From assembly GCA_015060045.1 (NCBI GenBank), contig SUZH01000009.1, positions 1-64,000 of the forward strand: a stretch of 64,000 nt of DNA, given 5' to 3'. The notes below the pieces were generated by a model that ran no database searches, was not told where the DNA came from, and saw only the letters and a list, made by a program, of their open reading frames with translations. Below, in pieces: positions 38,151 through 46,894 of the stretch. Within the stretch, counting starts at the first letter, position 1. Each line of letters opens with the position of its first letter. A program made the position numbers and the translations under genes. The DNA comes from Rikenellaceae bacterium. GTDB lineage: Bacteria; Bacteroidota; Bacteroidia; Bacteroidales; Rikenellaceae.

Positions 38151-38236
38151 AACCCAAACTTAAATAAATGAAGAAACCTCACTGCAGTTGCTGATCTGCA
38201 GCTGACAGAAAACATCGCAAAATCAATGCCAAAAAG

Positions 38237-38264
38237 AAGTCCGCCCCCGAAAAAGGGCGGACTT
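38237..38264 (-). terminator. Terminator after the MFS transporter gene
   Basis: AAGTCCGCCC pairs with GGGCGGACTT across an 8-base loop; on the minus strand a short T run follows. Confidence 0.87.
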
Positions 38265-38297
38265 AACCTATTTGGAAAATCGTTCGGTCGAAACCGA

Positions 38298-39566
38298 CTA
38301 TTTGGCTGTCTCGGGCGTGTGCTTATACTTGAACACAAGGGCGAAAAGGAGCGCCACAATGAGTGCATAACCGGCAAAAACGAGCCACGAGGTGGACCAA
38401 CCTGCCACCTGAGCCGTCGGCTCGGTGTGCGCATAGACGAAGTGGTTCACCACGGCCTGAGCACCCAACGTACCGATCGTAGCACCGATGCCGTTGGTCA
38501 TGATCATAAAGAGGCCCTGTGCGCTGGCGCGGATCGAGGTGTCGGTCTCCTTATTCACGAAGAGCGAGCCCGAAATGTTGAAGAAGTCGAATGCCACACC
38601 ATAGACGATCATCGAGAGGATAAACATCCAGACGCCACCGCCCGGGTTACCCACCCCAAAGAGGCCGAAACGCAATACCCAGGCAAACATGGCCATCAGC
38701 ATCACGTTCTTGATACCGAAACGCTTCAAACAGAAGGGGATCAGGAGGATGCAAAGGGTCTCCGACACCTGCGAGAGCGAGATCAGCGCGTTGGCGTGGT
38801 TAGCACCAAACGTCGAGGCGAACTCGGGGATATCGCGGAACGAGGTGATAAAGGGGTTGGCAAAGCCGTTTGTGATCTGGAGCGACACGCCGAGCAACAT
38901 CGAGAAGATGAAGAAAATCGCCATCTTCTTCTGCTTGAAGAGGGTGAAGGCGCGCAGGCCCAGCGCCTCGACAAGCGACTTCTTCTCGCCCGCACGGTTC
39001 GTCGGGCAGGCGGGCAGCGTGAAGGCATAGATACCCAGCACCAGGCCCAGCACAGCGCACTGGATAAACTGCATGTAGGTAGTCTGGAAGCCGGCCGCAT
39101 CACAGCAAAGCATGGCGCAGATGAAACCAACCGTACCCCACACGCGGATGGGCGGGAAGGCCTTGACCGTATCATAGTTGTTGCTCTCCAACACACTGTA
39201 CGCCACCGAATTCGAAAGGGCGATCGTCGGCATGTAGAAGGCTACGCTCAACGCGTAGAGCGTAAAGAGAATGCCGAATTGCACCTCGGCGCCCGTCGTG
39301 AGGGCATAATAACCGGCGCTCGCCATAAAGAGGGCTGCCAAGCCGTGGCAGATACCCAACAGACGCTGTGCCTGGATCCAACGATCGGCCAAAATACCGA
39401 TTACGGCCGGCATGAAGAGCGAAACGATACCCTGCATGGCGTAGAAAAGGCCGATTTTGGAGGCCAAACCTACCCCTACGAGGTACGAACCCATCGAAGT
39501 GAGGTATGAACCCCATACAGCGTACTGCAGGAAGTTCATTACGGTCAAACGAAATTTAATTCCCAT
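38298..39566 (-). CDS. MFS transporter, nucleoside:proton symporter-like
   Basis: 422 residues with about 12 hydrophobic segments. The start MGIKFRLTVMNFLQYAVWGSYLTSMG closely resembles the first helix of the NupG/XapB nucleoside:H+ symporter family. It should import nucleosides or a related small molecule across the inner membrane. Further family-like segments are VWGTVGFI and the C-terminal NHFVYAHT region. It is monocistronic, transcribed away from tRNA-Gln. The substrate assignment rests on general resemblance only. Confidence 0.85.
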   Translation of the reverse strand: MGIKFRLTVMNFLQYAVWGSYLTSMGSYLVGVGLASKIGLFYAMQGIVSLFMPAVIGILADRWIQAQRLLGICHGLAALFMASAGYYALTTGAEVQFGILFTLYALSVAFYMPTIALSNSVAYSVLESNNYDTVKAFPPIRVWGTVGFICAMLCCDAAGFQTTYMQFIQCAVLGLVLGIYAFTLPACPTNRAGEKKSLVEALGLRAFTLFKQKKMAIFFIFSMLLGVSLQITNGFANPFITSFRDIPEFASTFGANHANALISLSQVSETLCILLIPFCLKRFGIKNVMLMAMFAWVLRFGLFGVGNPGGGVWMFILSMIVYGVAFDFFNISGSLFVNKETDTSIRASAQGLFMIMTNGIGATIGTLGAQAVVNHFVYAHTEPTAQVAGWSTSWLVFAGYALIVALLFALVFKYKHTPETAK

Positions 39567-39657
39567 AATTTATTGATTTTACGTTATTTACAATCAAAAA
39601 CGAGTCCATTTCGGCTCTCGCAAAAACAAAAGTACAAATTTTTTTTTGGTTTTTTCT

Positions 39658-39687
39658 TTGCAATTGCAAAAATAAGTTCTACTTTTG
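39658..39687 (+). promoter_or_regulatory. Promoter of tRNA-Gln
   Basis: TTG at 39658-39660, 19-base spacer, TACTTTTG at 39680-39687, 17 bases before the tRNA. Confidence 0.87.
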
Positions 39688-39704
39688 CATCGTCGAAAGG
39701 ACAT

Positions 39705-39775
39705 TGAGCTATGGTGTAATGGTAACACAACAGATTCTGGTCCTGTTATTCTAGGTTCGAATCCTGGTAGCTCAA
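39705..39775 (+). tRNA. tRNA-Gln (anticodon CTG)
   Basis: Acceptor TGAGCTA pairs with TAGCTCA and the discriminator is A. The anticodon loop TTCTGGT gives CTG, with one A-C mismatch at the base of the anticodon stem. The T-arm has GGTTCGAATCC. No CCA is encoded. Confidence 0.9.
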
Positions 39776-39783
39776 CTAAGAAG

Positions 39784-39811
39784 AGGATGGTTTTATGACC
39801 ATCCTTTTTTT
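39784..39811 (+). terminator. Terminator of tRNA-Gln
   Basis: AGGATGGT and ACCATCCT flank a 6-base loop, followed by seven T. Confidence 0.92.
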
Positions 39812-40025
39812 GTTGAGCTGCTCAGCCGACAATCCCTCCAAACTTCCTTTGAAAAGGGCGGCTTACAAACCTCTTTTTCTATCAAACTCAATACAAAGGC
39901 CGACTCTTAGTCGGCTTTTTGATTTTAGAGGCGGCTTAAGAAGCCGCTTTTACGATCGGGTCATCAGCGTCACAACCGCTTTTTGATTTTAGAGGTGTGG
40001 ATTTGTGCTTAATTAGCGTCGCTCA
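39812..40025. other. Non-coding stretch with tandem terminator-like hairpins
   Basis: Contains GCCGACT/AGTCGGC followed by five T (39899-39920) and GCGGCTT/AAGCCGC followed by T (39931-39951). The string GCTTTTTGATTTTAGAGG occurs near 39914 and again near 39983. The GATTTTAG core is shared with the palindromic repeats at 31474, 43564 and 62429, so these may be degenerate pieces of that family. No gene seen. Confidence 0.55.
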
Positions 40026-40150
40026 GTTTTCCATTTTAGGCACGAAGATTTCGTACTTCGTGCAGTAAGCCCCGGATGGGTAGTACTTGACGTACGTCCC
40101 ATTCGGGGCTTGCAAGGGAAGTGCGGAAGGTTCCGCATAAAATGGAAAAC
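40026..40150. repeat. Cloverleaf-like palindromic element abutting purB
   Basis: A 13-base perfect closing stem, GTTTTCCATTTTA (40026-40038) with TAAAATGGAAAAC (40138-40150), encloses three hairpins that follow one another with few unpaired bases: GCACGAAG/CTTCGTGC (40040-40063), AAGCCCCG/CGGGGCTT with a GTAC-containing tip (40067-40111) and TGCGGAA/TTCCGCA (40122-40137). The element ends 5 bases from the purB stop codon. The TTTTAGGC and CCGCATAAAAT ends and the GGATGGG...CCCATTC arm are shared with the elements at 43564 and 62429. Confidence 0.85.
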
Positions 40151-40155
40151 CTATT

Positions 40156-41505
40156 CTATCTGCGGAAGACACCCGTATAGGTCGCCGGCGAAAGTGCACG
40201 GAGCTCAGCCTTCACGCTTTCACTAACCTGCAAGGTCTCGATAAACTCCTTGATCGACTGCTCGGTGATATGGGTGTTGGTGCGGGTGAGGGCCTTGAGT
40301 GCCTCGTAGGGTTTCGGATAGCCCTCGCGGCGCAGGATCGTCTGGATACCCTCGGCCACGACAGCCCAGTTCTCCTCGAGATCACGATTCAGTGCAGCCT
40401 CGTTCAAGAGCACCTTATTCAGACCCTTCATGAGCGACTTCAGCGCGATGAGCGTGTGGGCCATCGGCACACCGACGTTACGCAGCACGGTCGAGTCGGT
40501 CAGGTCACGCTGCAGACGCGAAACGGGGAGTTTGCGCGAGAGGAACTCATAGACGGCAATCGCCATACCGAGGTTACCCTCGGCATTCTCGAAGTCGATC
40601 GGATTGACCTTGTGGGGCATGGCGCTCGAGCCTACCTCACCGGCCTTGATCTGCTGCTTGAAGTACTCCGACGAGATGTACATCCACATATCGCGCGCCA
40701 AGTCAATCAGGATGGTCGAGATGCGCTTTAGGGCATCGAACATGGCGGCCAGGTTGTCGTAGTGCTCGATCTGCGTGGTGTACTGCGAGCGGCTCAGGCC
40801 GAGCTTCTCGCCCACAAAAGCGTTGGCAAACGACACCCAATCCATCGCGGGATAGGCGGCGTGGTGGGCGTTCATGTTACCCGTAGCACCACCAAACTTA
40901 GCAGGCACGGGCACAGCCTTGAGCTGGGCAATCTGCTTCTCCAGGCGCTCTACGTAGACCATAAACTCCTTACCGAGCACCGTCGGCGATGCGGGCTGGC
41001 CGTGCGTGCGGGCCAGCATCGGCACCGACATCCACTCTTCGGCCATCGAGCGAACCTTTGCCACAACCTCCTCAAAAGCGGGATAGAGCACCTCGTCGAG
41101 GGCCTCCTTCATCGAGAGGGGCACGGCCGTGTTGTTGATATCCTGCGACGTCAGGCCGAAGTGAACGAACTCCTTGTAGGCCTCCAAGCCGATCTCGTCC
41201 ATCTTCTCCTTGAGGATGTACTCGATCGCCTTCACGTCGTGGTTCGTCACAGACTCGATCTCCTTCACGCGCTCGGCCGAGGCGGGCGAAAAATCGAGGT
41301 ACAACGAGCGAAGAGCCTCGTAGGCGCTCTTATCTACGCCGGCGAGCTGGGGCAGAGGAAGTTCGCACAGGGCGATGAAGTATTCAACCTCGACACGGAT
41401 GCGGTAGCGAATCAGTGCCTGCTCGGAAAAATAATCGGCCAAACGCTCCGTTACTTTACGGTAGCGGCCATCGATCGGGGAGATCGCAGTCAGGGGAGTT
41501 ATCAT
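40156..41505 (-). CDS. purB: Adenylosuccinate lyase
   Basis: 449 residues. It cleaves adenylosuccinate and SAICAR in purine synthesis. The fumarase-superfamily signature SSAMPHKVNPIDFENAEG is present, as are the TSQDINNTAV region and HGQPASPTVLGKE with the catalytic His. This length and the start TPLTAISPIDGRYRK match the E. coli-type PurB. It is transcribed divergently from the Mla operon; a TAAATTTG box lies at 41537-41544 on its strand without a matching TTG. Confidence 0.97.
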   Translation of the reverse strand: MITPLTAISPIDGRYRKVTERLADYFSEQALIRYRIRVEVEYFIALCELPLPQLAGVDKSAYEALRSLYLDFSPASAERVKEIESVTNHDVKAIEYILKEKMDEIGLEAYKEFVHFGLTSQDINNTAVPLSMKEALDEVLYPAFEEVVAKVRSMAEEWMSVPMLARTHGQPASPTVLGKEFMVYVERLEKQIAQLKAVPVPAKFGGATGNMNAHHAAYPAMDWVSFANAFVGEKLGLSRSQYTTQIEHYDNLAAMFDALKRISTILIDLARDMWMYISSEYFKQQIKAGEVGSSAMPHKVNPIDFENAEGNLGMAIAVYEFLSRKLPVSRLQRDLTDSTVLRNVGVPMAHTLIALKSLMKGLNKVLLNEAALNRDLEENWAVVAEGIQTILRREGYPKPYEALKALTRTNTHITEQSIKEFIETLQVSESVKAELRALSPATYTGVFRR

Positions 41506-41553
41506 AATACGGATGATTGTTGTTTGTTTTCGGCACCAAATTTACGACAAATA

Positions 41554-41583
41554 TTGAAAAAAGCATAATTTTCGTTACCTTTG
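41554..41583 (+). promoter_or_regulatory. Promoter of the DUF4834-mlaE-mlaF operon
   Basis: TTG at 41554-41556, 19-base spacer, TACCTTTG at 41576-41583. Confidence 0.85.
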
Positions 41584-41596
41584 TAAATGGAAAAGA

Positions 41597-42025
41597 ATGT
41601 CTAAACACTTCGAAACGATGAATTATTTGAACGCACTGCTGGATGCGCTGGTTGGTTTCGTGAAGCGAAATCCGATCCTGGTAGCCGTGATTGTCATCCT
41701 GGCCCTCACCGCCCCTGCCGTATTGCGCGGTCTGGCAACACTTATATTATATATTATATTGGGCTTTGCGATCCTGGTGGTCGTGTTGCTCATTGCCCTG
41801 CGTTGGCGTATCCACAAGGTGCAACAACAGGTGCGCGACCAATTCGGTCAACAGCAACGCCAACAAGGCTCGGGCTTCAACCCCTTCGGCCAACAGCAAC
41901 AGCAGCAGCGCCCCCACCGCCAAGATGAGGGTGAGGTAACCGTACACAAGACCACGGCAACGCCCGAAAAGCGTATCTCGAAGGATGTGGGCGACTATGT
42001 CGATTTCGAGGAGACCAAAGAGTAA
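41597..42025 (+). CDS. DUF4834-like membrane protein
   Basis: 142 residues. Two hydrophobic helices (about 26-45 and 48-68) are followed by a basic, Gln-rich tail with runs of Gln and an acidic end (VGDYVDFEETKE). This pattern fits the DUF4834 family of Bacteroidota. The function is unknown. The promoter box lies 13 bases before this ATG, and Met8 (41618) is a possible alternative start. It is 6 bases from the ABC permease gene, so it may be an accessory part of that transporter, which is inference from position only. Confidence 0.8.
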   Translation: MSKHFETMNYLNALLDALVGFVKRNPILVAVIVILALTAPAVLRGLATLILYIILGFAILVVVLLIALRWRIHKVQQQVRDQFGQQQRQQGSGFNPFGQQQQQQRPHRQDEGEVTVHKTTATPEKRISKDVGDYVDFEETKE

Positions 42026-42031
42026 AAGGCT

Positions 42032-42775
42032 ATGTTAAAGGTTTTTGAGCTGATAGGTCGCTACTTTATGTTGATGGGAAAGGTCTTTTCTCGTCCCGAG
42101 AAGGCGTCGATCTACCGTCACCGCATCATCTACGAAATGGAGGCGATCGGCATCGATTCGATCGGTCTGACGGCCATTATTTCGGTCTTCATCGGTGCCG
42201 TCATCACGCTCCAGATGTGTATCAACCTCGAGTCGCCCTTTATCCCGCAATCGCTCATCGGCTATGCCACGCGCGAGACGATGATCCTGGAGTTTTCGTC
42301 GACGGTCGTGGCGCTGATCCTCTCGGGTAAGGTGGGTTCGGCCATCGCCTCCGAGATCGGCACGATGCGCATTACGGAGCAGATCGACGCCCTGGAGATC
42401 ATGGGTATCAACTCGGCTTCGTACCTCATTCTGCCGAAGATCGTGGCGGCGGTCTTCTTCTTCCCGTTGCTGACGATCCTCTCGATCGGCATCGGCATCG
42501 TGGGTGGTTACCTGATTTCGGTCGCCACGGGTATCATGATCCCGTCGAACTACATCGACGGCCTCTTGTTAGACTTCCGCCCCTACTCGATCACCTACTC
42601 GCTCATTAAGTCGGCCGTCTTCGCCTTCATCATCACCTCCGTTTCGGCCTTCTTCGGCTACTACGCCAAGGGCAACTCGTTAGAGGTGGGCAAAGCCTCG
42701 ACTCGTGCCGTGGTAGTAGGTTCGGTCGTCATCATGATCTTTAACCTGATTCTCACCCAAATTCTGCTTATATGA
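42032..42775 (+). CDS. MlaE-family ABC transporter permease
   Basis: 247 residues, five to six hydrophobic helices. It has the MlaE family marks IGLTAIISVFIGAVITLQ, SGKVGSAIASEIGTMRITEQIDALE and the C-terminal GYYAKGNSLEVGKASTRAVV. In Gram-negative bacteria MlaE forms the inner-membrane core of a phospholipid transport system that keeps the outer membrane asymmetric. Its stop overlaps the start of the ATPase gene by 4 bases. The MlaD-type substrate-binding protein is not in this window. Confidence 0.93.
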   Translation: MLKVFELIGRYFMLMGKVFSRPEKASIYRHRIIYEMEAIGIDSIGLTAIISVFIGAVITLQMCINLESPFIPQSLIGYATRETMILEFSSTVVALILSGKVGSAIASEIGTMRITEQIDALEIMGINSASYLILPKIVAAVFFFPLLTILSIGIGIVGGYLISVATGIMIPSNYIDGLLLDFRPYSITYSLIKSAVFAFIITSVSAFFGYYAKGNSLEVGKASTRAVVVGSVVIMIFNLILTQILLI

Positions 42776-43521
42776 TCCGCGCCGAACATATCTGCAAGAC
42801 CTTCGACGGGCATACCGTCCTGGACGACATCTCGGTCGACTTCGAGACCGGGTGCACGAACCTGATCATCGGCCGCAGCGGATCGGGTAAGACCGTATTG
42901 CTCAAAACGTTGGTCGGCCTGCACGAACCGGACAAAGGGTCGGTGTGGTACGACGAGACGAACTACACACAGCTGGGCTTCAAGGAGCGCAAGGCGATCC
43001 GCAAGGATATCGGCATGATTTTCCAGGGTGGTGCCTTATTGGATTCATCGACCGTTGAGGAGAACATCAAGCTGCCGCTCGACCTCTTCACCGAGCAGTC
43101 GGAGGAGGAGAAGTTGGAGCGTGTAAACTTCTGTCTACAGCGTGTACGCCTCGAAAATGCCAACCGCCTCTACCCTGCCGAGCTCTCGGGTGGTATGATT
43201 AAGCGCGTGGCCATTGCCCGCGCCATTGTAATGAATCCACGCTACCTGTTCTGCGACGAGCCGAACTCGGGCCTGGATCCGCAGACCTCAATCGTGATCG
43301 ATAACCTGATTCATGAAATTACGAAGGAGTACAACATCACGACGATCATCAACACGCACGACATGAACTCGGTGATGGAGATTGGCGAGAAGATCGTCTA
43401 CATCCATGAGGGCCACAAGTGGTGGGAGGGCACCAACGAGGAGATCCTCCACGCCGAAAACCGCGAGTTGAACGACTTTGTCTTCGCCTCGGCCATGGCC
43501 AAACGAGCCAAGGGAATGTAA
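42772..43521 (+). CDS. MlaF-family ABC transporter ATP-binding protein
   Basis: 249 residues. Walker A is GRSGSGKTVLLKTL, the signature motif is LSGGMIKRVAIARA, Walker B is YLFCDEPNSGLDP, and the switch His lies in NTHDMNSV. It starts inside the permease gene, which indicates translational coupling. It powers lipid movement with the MlaE-like permease. Confidence 0.95.
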   Translation: MIRAEHICKTFDGHTVLDDISVDFETGCTNLIIGRSGSGKTVLLKTLVGLHEPDKGSVWYDETNYTQLGFKERKAIRKDIGMIFQGGALLDSSTVEENIKLPLDLFTEQSEEEKLERVNFCLQRVRLENANRLYPAELSGGMIKRVAIARAIVMNPRYLFCDEPNSGLDPQTSIVIDNLIHEITKEYNITTIINTHDMNSVMEIGEKIVYIHEGHKWWEGTNEEILHAENRELNDFVFASAMAKRAKGM

Positions 43522-43563
43522 AATTTAGAATTAAGGATTGGTACCCGACAGCAATATTCCCCC

Positions 43564-43688
43564 TTTTTTGATTTTAGGCGAGCAGATTTCGGTTTTCGAG
43601 AAGTACGGCGCGGATGGGCTGTACAAGGCGTACCGCCCATTCGAGGCGCACGAGCGAAGGACGAAAGGTGCCGCATACAAATCAAAAA
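43564..43688. repeat. Palindromic intergenic element between mlaF and ridA
   Basis: Closing arms TTTTTTGATTT and AAATCAAAAAA surround GATTTTAGGCGAGCAGATTT, a central GATGGGCTGTAC...GTACCGCCCAT hairpin and the tail GGACGAAAGGTGCCGCATA. It is close in sequence to the element at 62429-62552 (shared left end of about 20 bases, central hairpin and right end) and related to 40026-40150. It follows a short AATTTAGAATTAAGGATT stretch after the mlaF stop. Confidence 0.85.
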
Positions 43689-43720
43689 AAAGCAACAACA
43701 TTAAAAAAACATACAGCACT

Positions 43721-44095
43721 ATGAAGAAGATTATCGCATCGCCCTACGCGCCCAAAGCCGTAGGTCCCTATTCGCAAGCCATTCAGTGTGACAACACGCT
43801 CTACGCATCGGGCCAGCTGCCCATCGACGGCGCCACGGGTACGATGCCCGAGACGATCGAGGAGCAGACCCACCAGTCGCTCAAGAACATCGGCCATATC
43901 CTCACGGAGGCCGGCATGAGCTACGACAACGTGGTGAAAACCACCGTATTGCTCGACGATATCAAGGATTTTGCCGCCATGAATGCTGTCTATGCCGAGT
44001 ACTTCCAGGGCGACAAGCCGGCCCGCGTATGCTACGAGGTAGCCAAGCTCCCGATGGGTGCCAAGGTGGAGATCGACTGCATCGCCGTCAAGTAA
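43721..44095 (+). CDS. ridA: RidA-family enamine/imine deaminase
   Basis: 124 residues from ATG 43721; an earlier in-frame start runs through the repeat and is rejected. It hydrolyses reactive 2-aminoacrylate and related enamines. Family features are APKAVGPYSQAI, the substrate-binding Arg in DKPARVCYEVAKLPMGAKVEI, and TLYASGQLP. It acts as a cytosolic homotrimer in characterised members. It has its own terminator. Confidence 0.95.
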   Translation: MKKIIASPYAPKAVGPYSQAIQCDNTLYASGQLPIDGATGTMPETIEEQTHQSLKNIGHILTEAGMSYDNVVKTTVLLDDIKDFAAMNAVYAEYFQGDKPARVCYEVAKLPMGAKVEIDCIAVK

Positions 44096-44142
44096 CCAAA
44101 TAAAAAAAATATCGCCCTCGAAAAAATTGGAATCGGGGCCAG

Positions 44143-44167
44143 AGAAACGCCTGCGGGCGTTTTCTTT
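44143..44167 (+). terminator. Terminator after ridA
   Basis: AGAAACGCC pairs with GGGCGTTTTCT across a short loop and continues into TTTG. Confidence 0.8.
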
Positions 44168-44283
44168 GTTTTGTTAATAGCGTGTCAATAATTTGGGGTT
44201 GAGCGATGCGCTTTTTCGGGAAGAAAGTCTGTAATTTTGTCCTTACGAATTATGGCAAAGAACGATAAAATCCACCTTTAACG

Positions 44284-46839
44284 ATGACCAAAGACATCCA
44301 AACTGCTGTACCGCAGAAAGTTGATTACAACGACGCCGTCGCCGAGTCGAAAATCTATTTCGAGGGTGACGATCTGGCCGCTACGGTCTGGGTGAGCAAG
44401 TATGCTCTCAAAGACTCGTTCGGCAACATCTATGAACGCTCTCCTAAGCAGATGCACGAGCGCATCGCTGCCGAGATCGAGCGCATCGAGCACAAATACC
44501 CCAACCCGATGTCGAAGGAGGAGGTATTCGCGCTGCTGGACCACTTCCGCTACATCATTCCGCAGGGTGGCCCGATGACCGGTATCGGTAACAACTTCCA
44601 GGTTGCTTCGCTCTCGAACTGCTTTGTAATCGGCCATCGCAATCCGGCCGACTCGTATGGCGGTATCTTCCGCATGGACGAGGAGCAGGTACAGCTCATG
44701 AAACGTCGCGGCGGTGTGGGTCACGACCTCTCGCACATCCGTCCCACGGGTAGCCCCGTGCTGAACTCGGCCCTCACGTCGACCGGTATCGTTCCCTTCA
44801 TGGAGCGCTACTCGAACTCGACGCGCGAGGTGGCTCAGGATGGTCGTCGCGGCGCCTTGATGCTTTCGCTCTCGATTAAGCACCCCGATGCCGAGCGTTT
44901 CATCGATGCCAAGGTGGACACGGGCAAGGTGACCGGTGCCAACGTCTCGATCAAGATCGACGACGAGTTCATGCGTGCCGCCATTGCCAACAAGAAATAT
45001 ACACAGCAGTTCCCGATCGGTGCCGAGAATCCGAAGTATGAGCAGAAGATCGAGGCCAAGAAGCTCTGGGAGAAGATCATCCACAACGCTTGGCGTTCGG
45101 CCGAGCCGGGTGTGCTGTTCTGGGATACGATCCTCAAGGAGAGTGTGCCCGACTGCTACGCCGACGAGGGCTTCCGCACCGTTTCGACCAACCCCTGCGG
45201 TGAGATTCCTTTGTGCCCCTACGATTCGTGCCGTCTGCTGGCTATCAACCTGTTGAGCTATGTGGAGAACCCCTTCAAGCAGGACGCCTACTTCAACTTC
45301 GACAAGTTCAAGCAGCATGTCGAGAAGGCAATGCGCATGATGGACGACATCATCGACCTCGAGCTGGAGAAGGTGGAGCTGATCATCGACAAGATCGCGT
45401 CGGATCCCGAGGACGAGGATGTTCGCCGCGTAGAGATCGAGTTATGGAACAAGATTCGCACGATGGCCCTCAAGGGTCGCCGTACGGGTCTCGGTATCAC
45501 GGCCGAGGGCGATATGCTGGCTGCACTGGGCCTGCGCTACGGCTCGGAGGAGGCTATCAACTTCGCCGTCGAGGTACAGAAGACGCTGGCCATCGAGGCC
45601 TACCGTGCTTCGGTCAAGATGGCCGGTGAGCGTGGTGCCTTCCAGGTTTACAACGCCGAGAAGGAGGCCAACAACCCGATGATCAACCGCATCAAGGAGG
45701 CCGATCCGGCACTCTACGAGGAGATGGTGAAGGTAGGACGTCGCAACATTGCCATGCTGACCATCGCTCCTACGGGCACCACGTCGCTCATGTCGCAGAC
45801 CACGTCGGGTATCGAGCCGGTATTCCGCACCGTCTACAAGCGTCGCCGCAAGATCAACCCCTCGGATGTGGATACCCACGTGGATTACACGGACGAGACG
45901 GGCGAGAAGTTCCAGGAGTACAACGTCTACCACCACAACTTCGTGAAGTGGTTGGCCGCCAACGGTTATGACACGGAGAAGCTCGCCACCATTTCGGACG
46001 AGGAGCTGAACCAATGGGTAGCCGCTTCGCCCTACCACGGTGCTACGGCCAACGACATCGACTGGGTGGCCAAGGTGAAGATGCAGGGTGCTATTCAGAA
46101 GTGGGTTGACCACTCGATTTCGGTGACGGTGAACCTGCCGAACAACGTTTCGGAGGCACTCGTAGCCGATGTATATCGCACGGCTTGGGAGTGCGGCTGT
46201 AAGGGCGTGACGGTTTACCGTGACGGTTGCCGCGACGGTGTGCTGCTGGACAAGAACTCGAAGAAGAAGGCCTCGAAGTGCGAGACCTACCCGGGTCAGG
46301 TTCCGCAGCGTCCGAAGTCGATTCCGGCCGACATCATCCGTTTCAAGAATGGTTCGGACGATTGGATCGCCTTTGTGGGTCTGCAGGACGGCCGTCCGTA
46401 TGAGATCTTCACGGGTAAGATCGAGGAGGATGCCATGTACATTCCGCGCAAGATTACGAAGGGCTTCATCATCAAGGTACGCGAGGAGAATGGCGACAAG
46501 CGCTACGACTTCCAGTACAAGGACCGCTACGGTTACACGAACACGATCGGTGGTGTATCGCGTCTGTTCAACGAGGAGTTCTGGAACTACGCCAAGCTTA
46601 TCTCGGGTGTATTGCGCTACGGTATGCCGATCGAGAAGGCTGTGGCCCTGATTGATTCGCTGCACCTCGATAGCGAGTCGATCAACACCTGGAAATCGGG
46701 TGTATGCCGCGCCCTGAAGCAGTATATCGCCGACGGCACGAAGTCGAAGGGTAAGTGCCCGAGCTGCGGTCAGGAGAACATGGCCTACCAGAACGGTTGC
46801 CTCACCTGCATGTCGTGCGGCTACTCGAAGTGCGGTTGA
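44284..46839 (+). CDS. nrdJ: Adenosylcobalamin-dependent (class II) ribonucleotide reductase
   Basis: 851 residues. It reduces ribonucleotides to deoxyribonucleotides with vitamin B12 as radical source. The core has LSNCFVIG, the NPCGEIPLCPYDSC active-site segment with Cys and Glu, and TIAPTGTTSLMSQTTSG. C-terminally there is a TSCPD-like region followed by a zinc-ribbon-like tail CPSCGQENMAYQNGCLTCMSC and the terminal Cys of YSKCG. No B12 riboswitch is visible in the short upstream region. A TAATTTTG box (44232-44239) may be its -7 element. Confidence 0.95.
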   Translation: MTKDIQTAVPQKVDYNDAVAESKIYFEGDDLAATVWVSKYALKDSFGNIYERSPKQMHERIAAEIERIEHKYPNPMSKEEVFALLDHFRYIIPQGGPMTGIGNNFQVASLSNCFVIGHRNPADSYGGIFRMDEEQVQLMKRRGGVGHDLSHIRPTGSPVLNSALTSTGIVPFMERYSNSTREVAQDGRRGALMLSLSIKHPDAERFIDAKVDTGKVTGANVSIKIDDEFMRAAIANKKYTQQFPIGAENPKYEQKIEAKKLWEKIIHNAWRSAEPGVLFWDTILKESVPDCYADEGFRTVSTNPCGEIPLCPYDSCRLLAINLLSYVENPFKQDAYFNFDKFKQHVEKAMRMMDDIIDLELEKVELIIDKIASDPEDEDVRRVEIELWNKIRTMALKGRRTGLGITAEGDMLAALGLRYGSEEAINFAVEVQKTLAIEAYRASVKMAGERGAFQVYNAEKEANNPMINRIKEADPALYEEMVKVGRRNIAMLTIAPTGTTSLMSQTTSGIEPVFRTVYKRRRKINPSDVDTHVDYTDETGEKFQEYNVYHHNFVKWLAANGYDTEKLATISDEELNQWVAASPYHGATANDIDWVAKVKMQGAIQKWVDHSISVTVNLPNNVSEALVADVYRTAWECGCKGVTVYRDGCRDGVLLDKNSKKKASKCETYPGQVPQRPKSIPADIIRFKNGSDDWIAFVGLQDGRPYEIFTGKIEEDAMYIPRKITKGFIIKVREENGDKRYDFQYKDRYGYTNTIGGVSRLFNEEFWNYAKLISGVLRYGMPIEKAVALIDSLHLDSESINTWKSGVCRALKQYIADGTKSKGKCPSCGQENMAYQNGCLTCMSCGYSKCG

Positions 46840-46860
46840 TGCAACCCACAACAATCAACA

Positions 46861-46893
46861 AAAAAAGGTCTTCCATCGAGGAAGACCTTTTTT
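46861..46893. terminator. Bidirectional terminator between nrdJ and the DUF4886 gene
   Basis: AAAAAAGGTCTTCC and GGAAGACCTTTTTT form a 14-base perfect stem with an ATCGA loop. It serves two converging genes. Confidence 0.93.
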
Positions 46894-46894
46894 G

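Noticed and set aside
37820..38160. Remnant insertion sequence or integrase next to tRNA-Ser
   Set aside because: No transposase or integrase fragment could be recognised in any frame; only palindromes are present.
43531..43719. Small minus-strand frame whose peptide resembles another at 62420-62614 (shared YSPS...ICSPKIK)
   Set aside because: The similarity comes from the underlying palindromic DNA repeat; neither has a plausible start context or domain.
44096..44283. Cobalamin riboswitch upstream of the B12-dependent ribonucleotide reductase
   Set aside because: The gap is short and no B12-box-like core was seen; the only structure is the ridA terminator.
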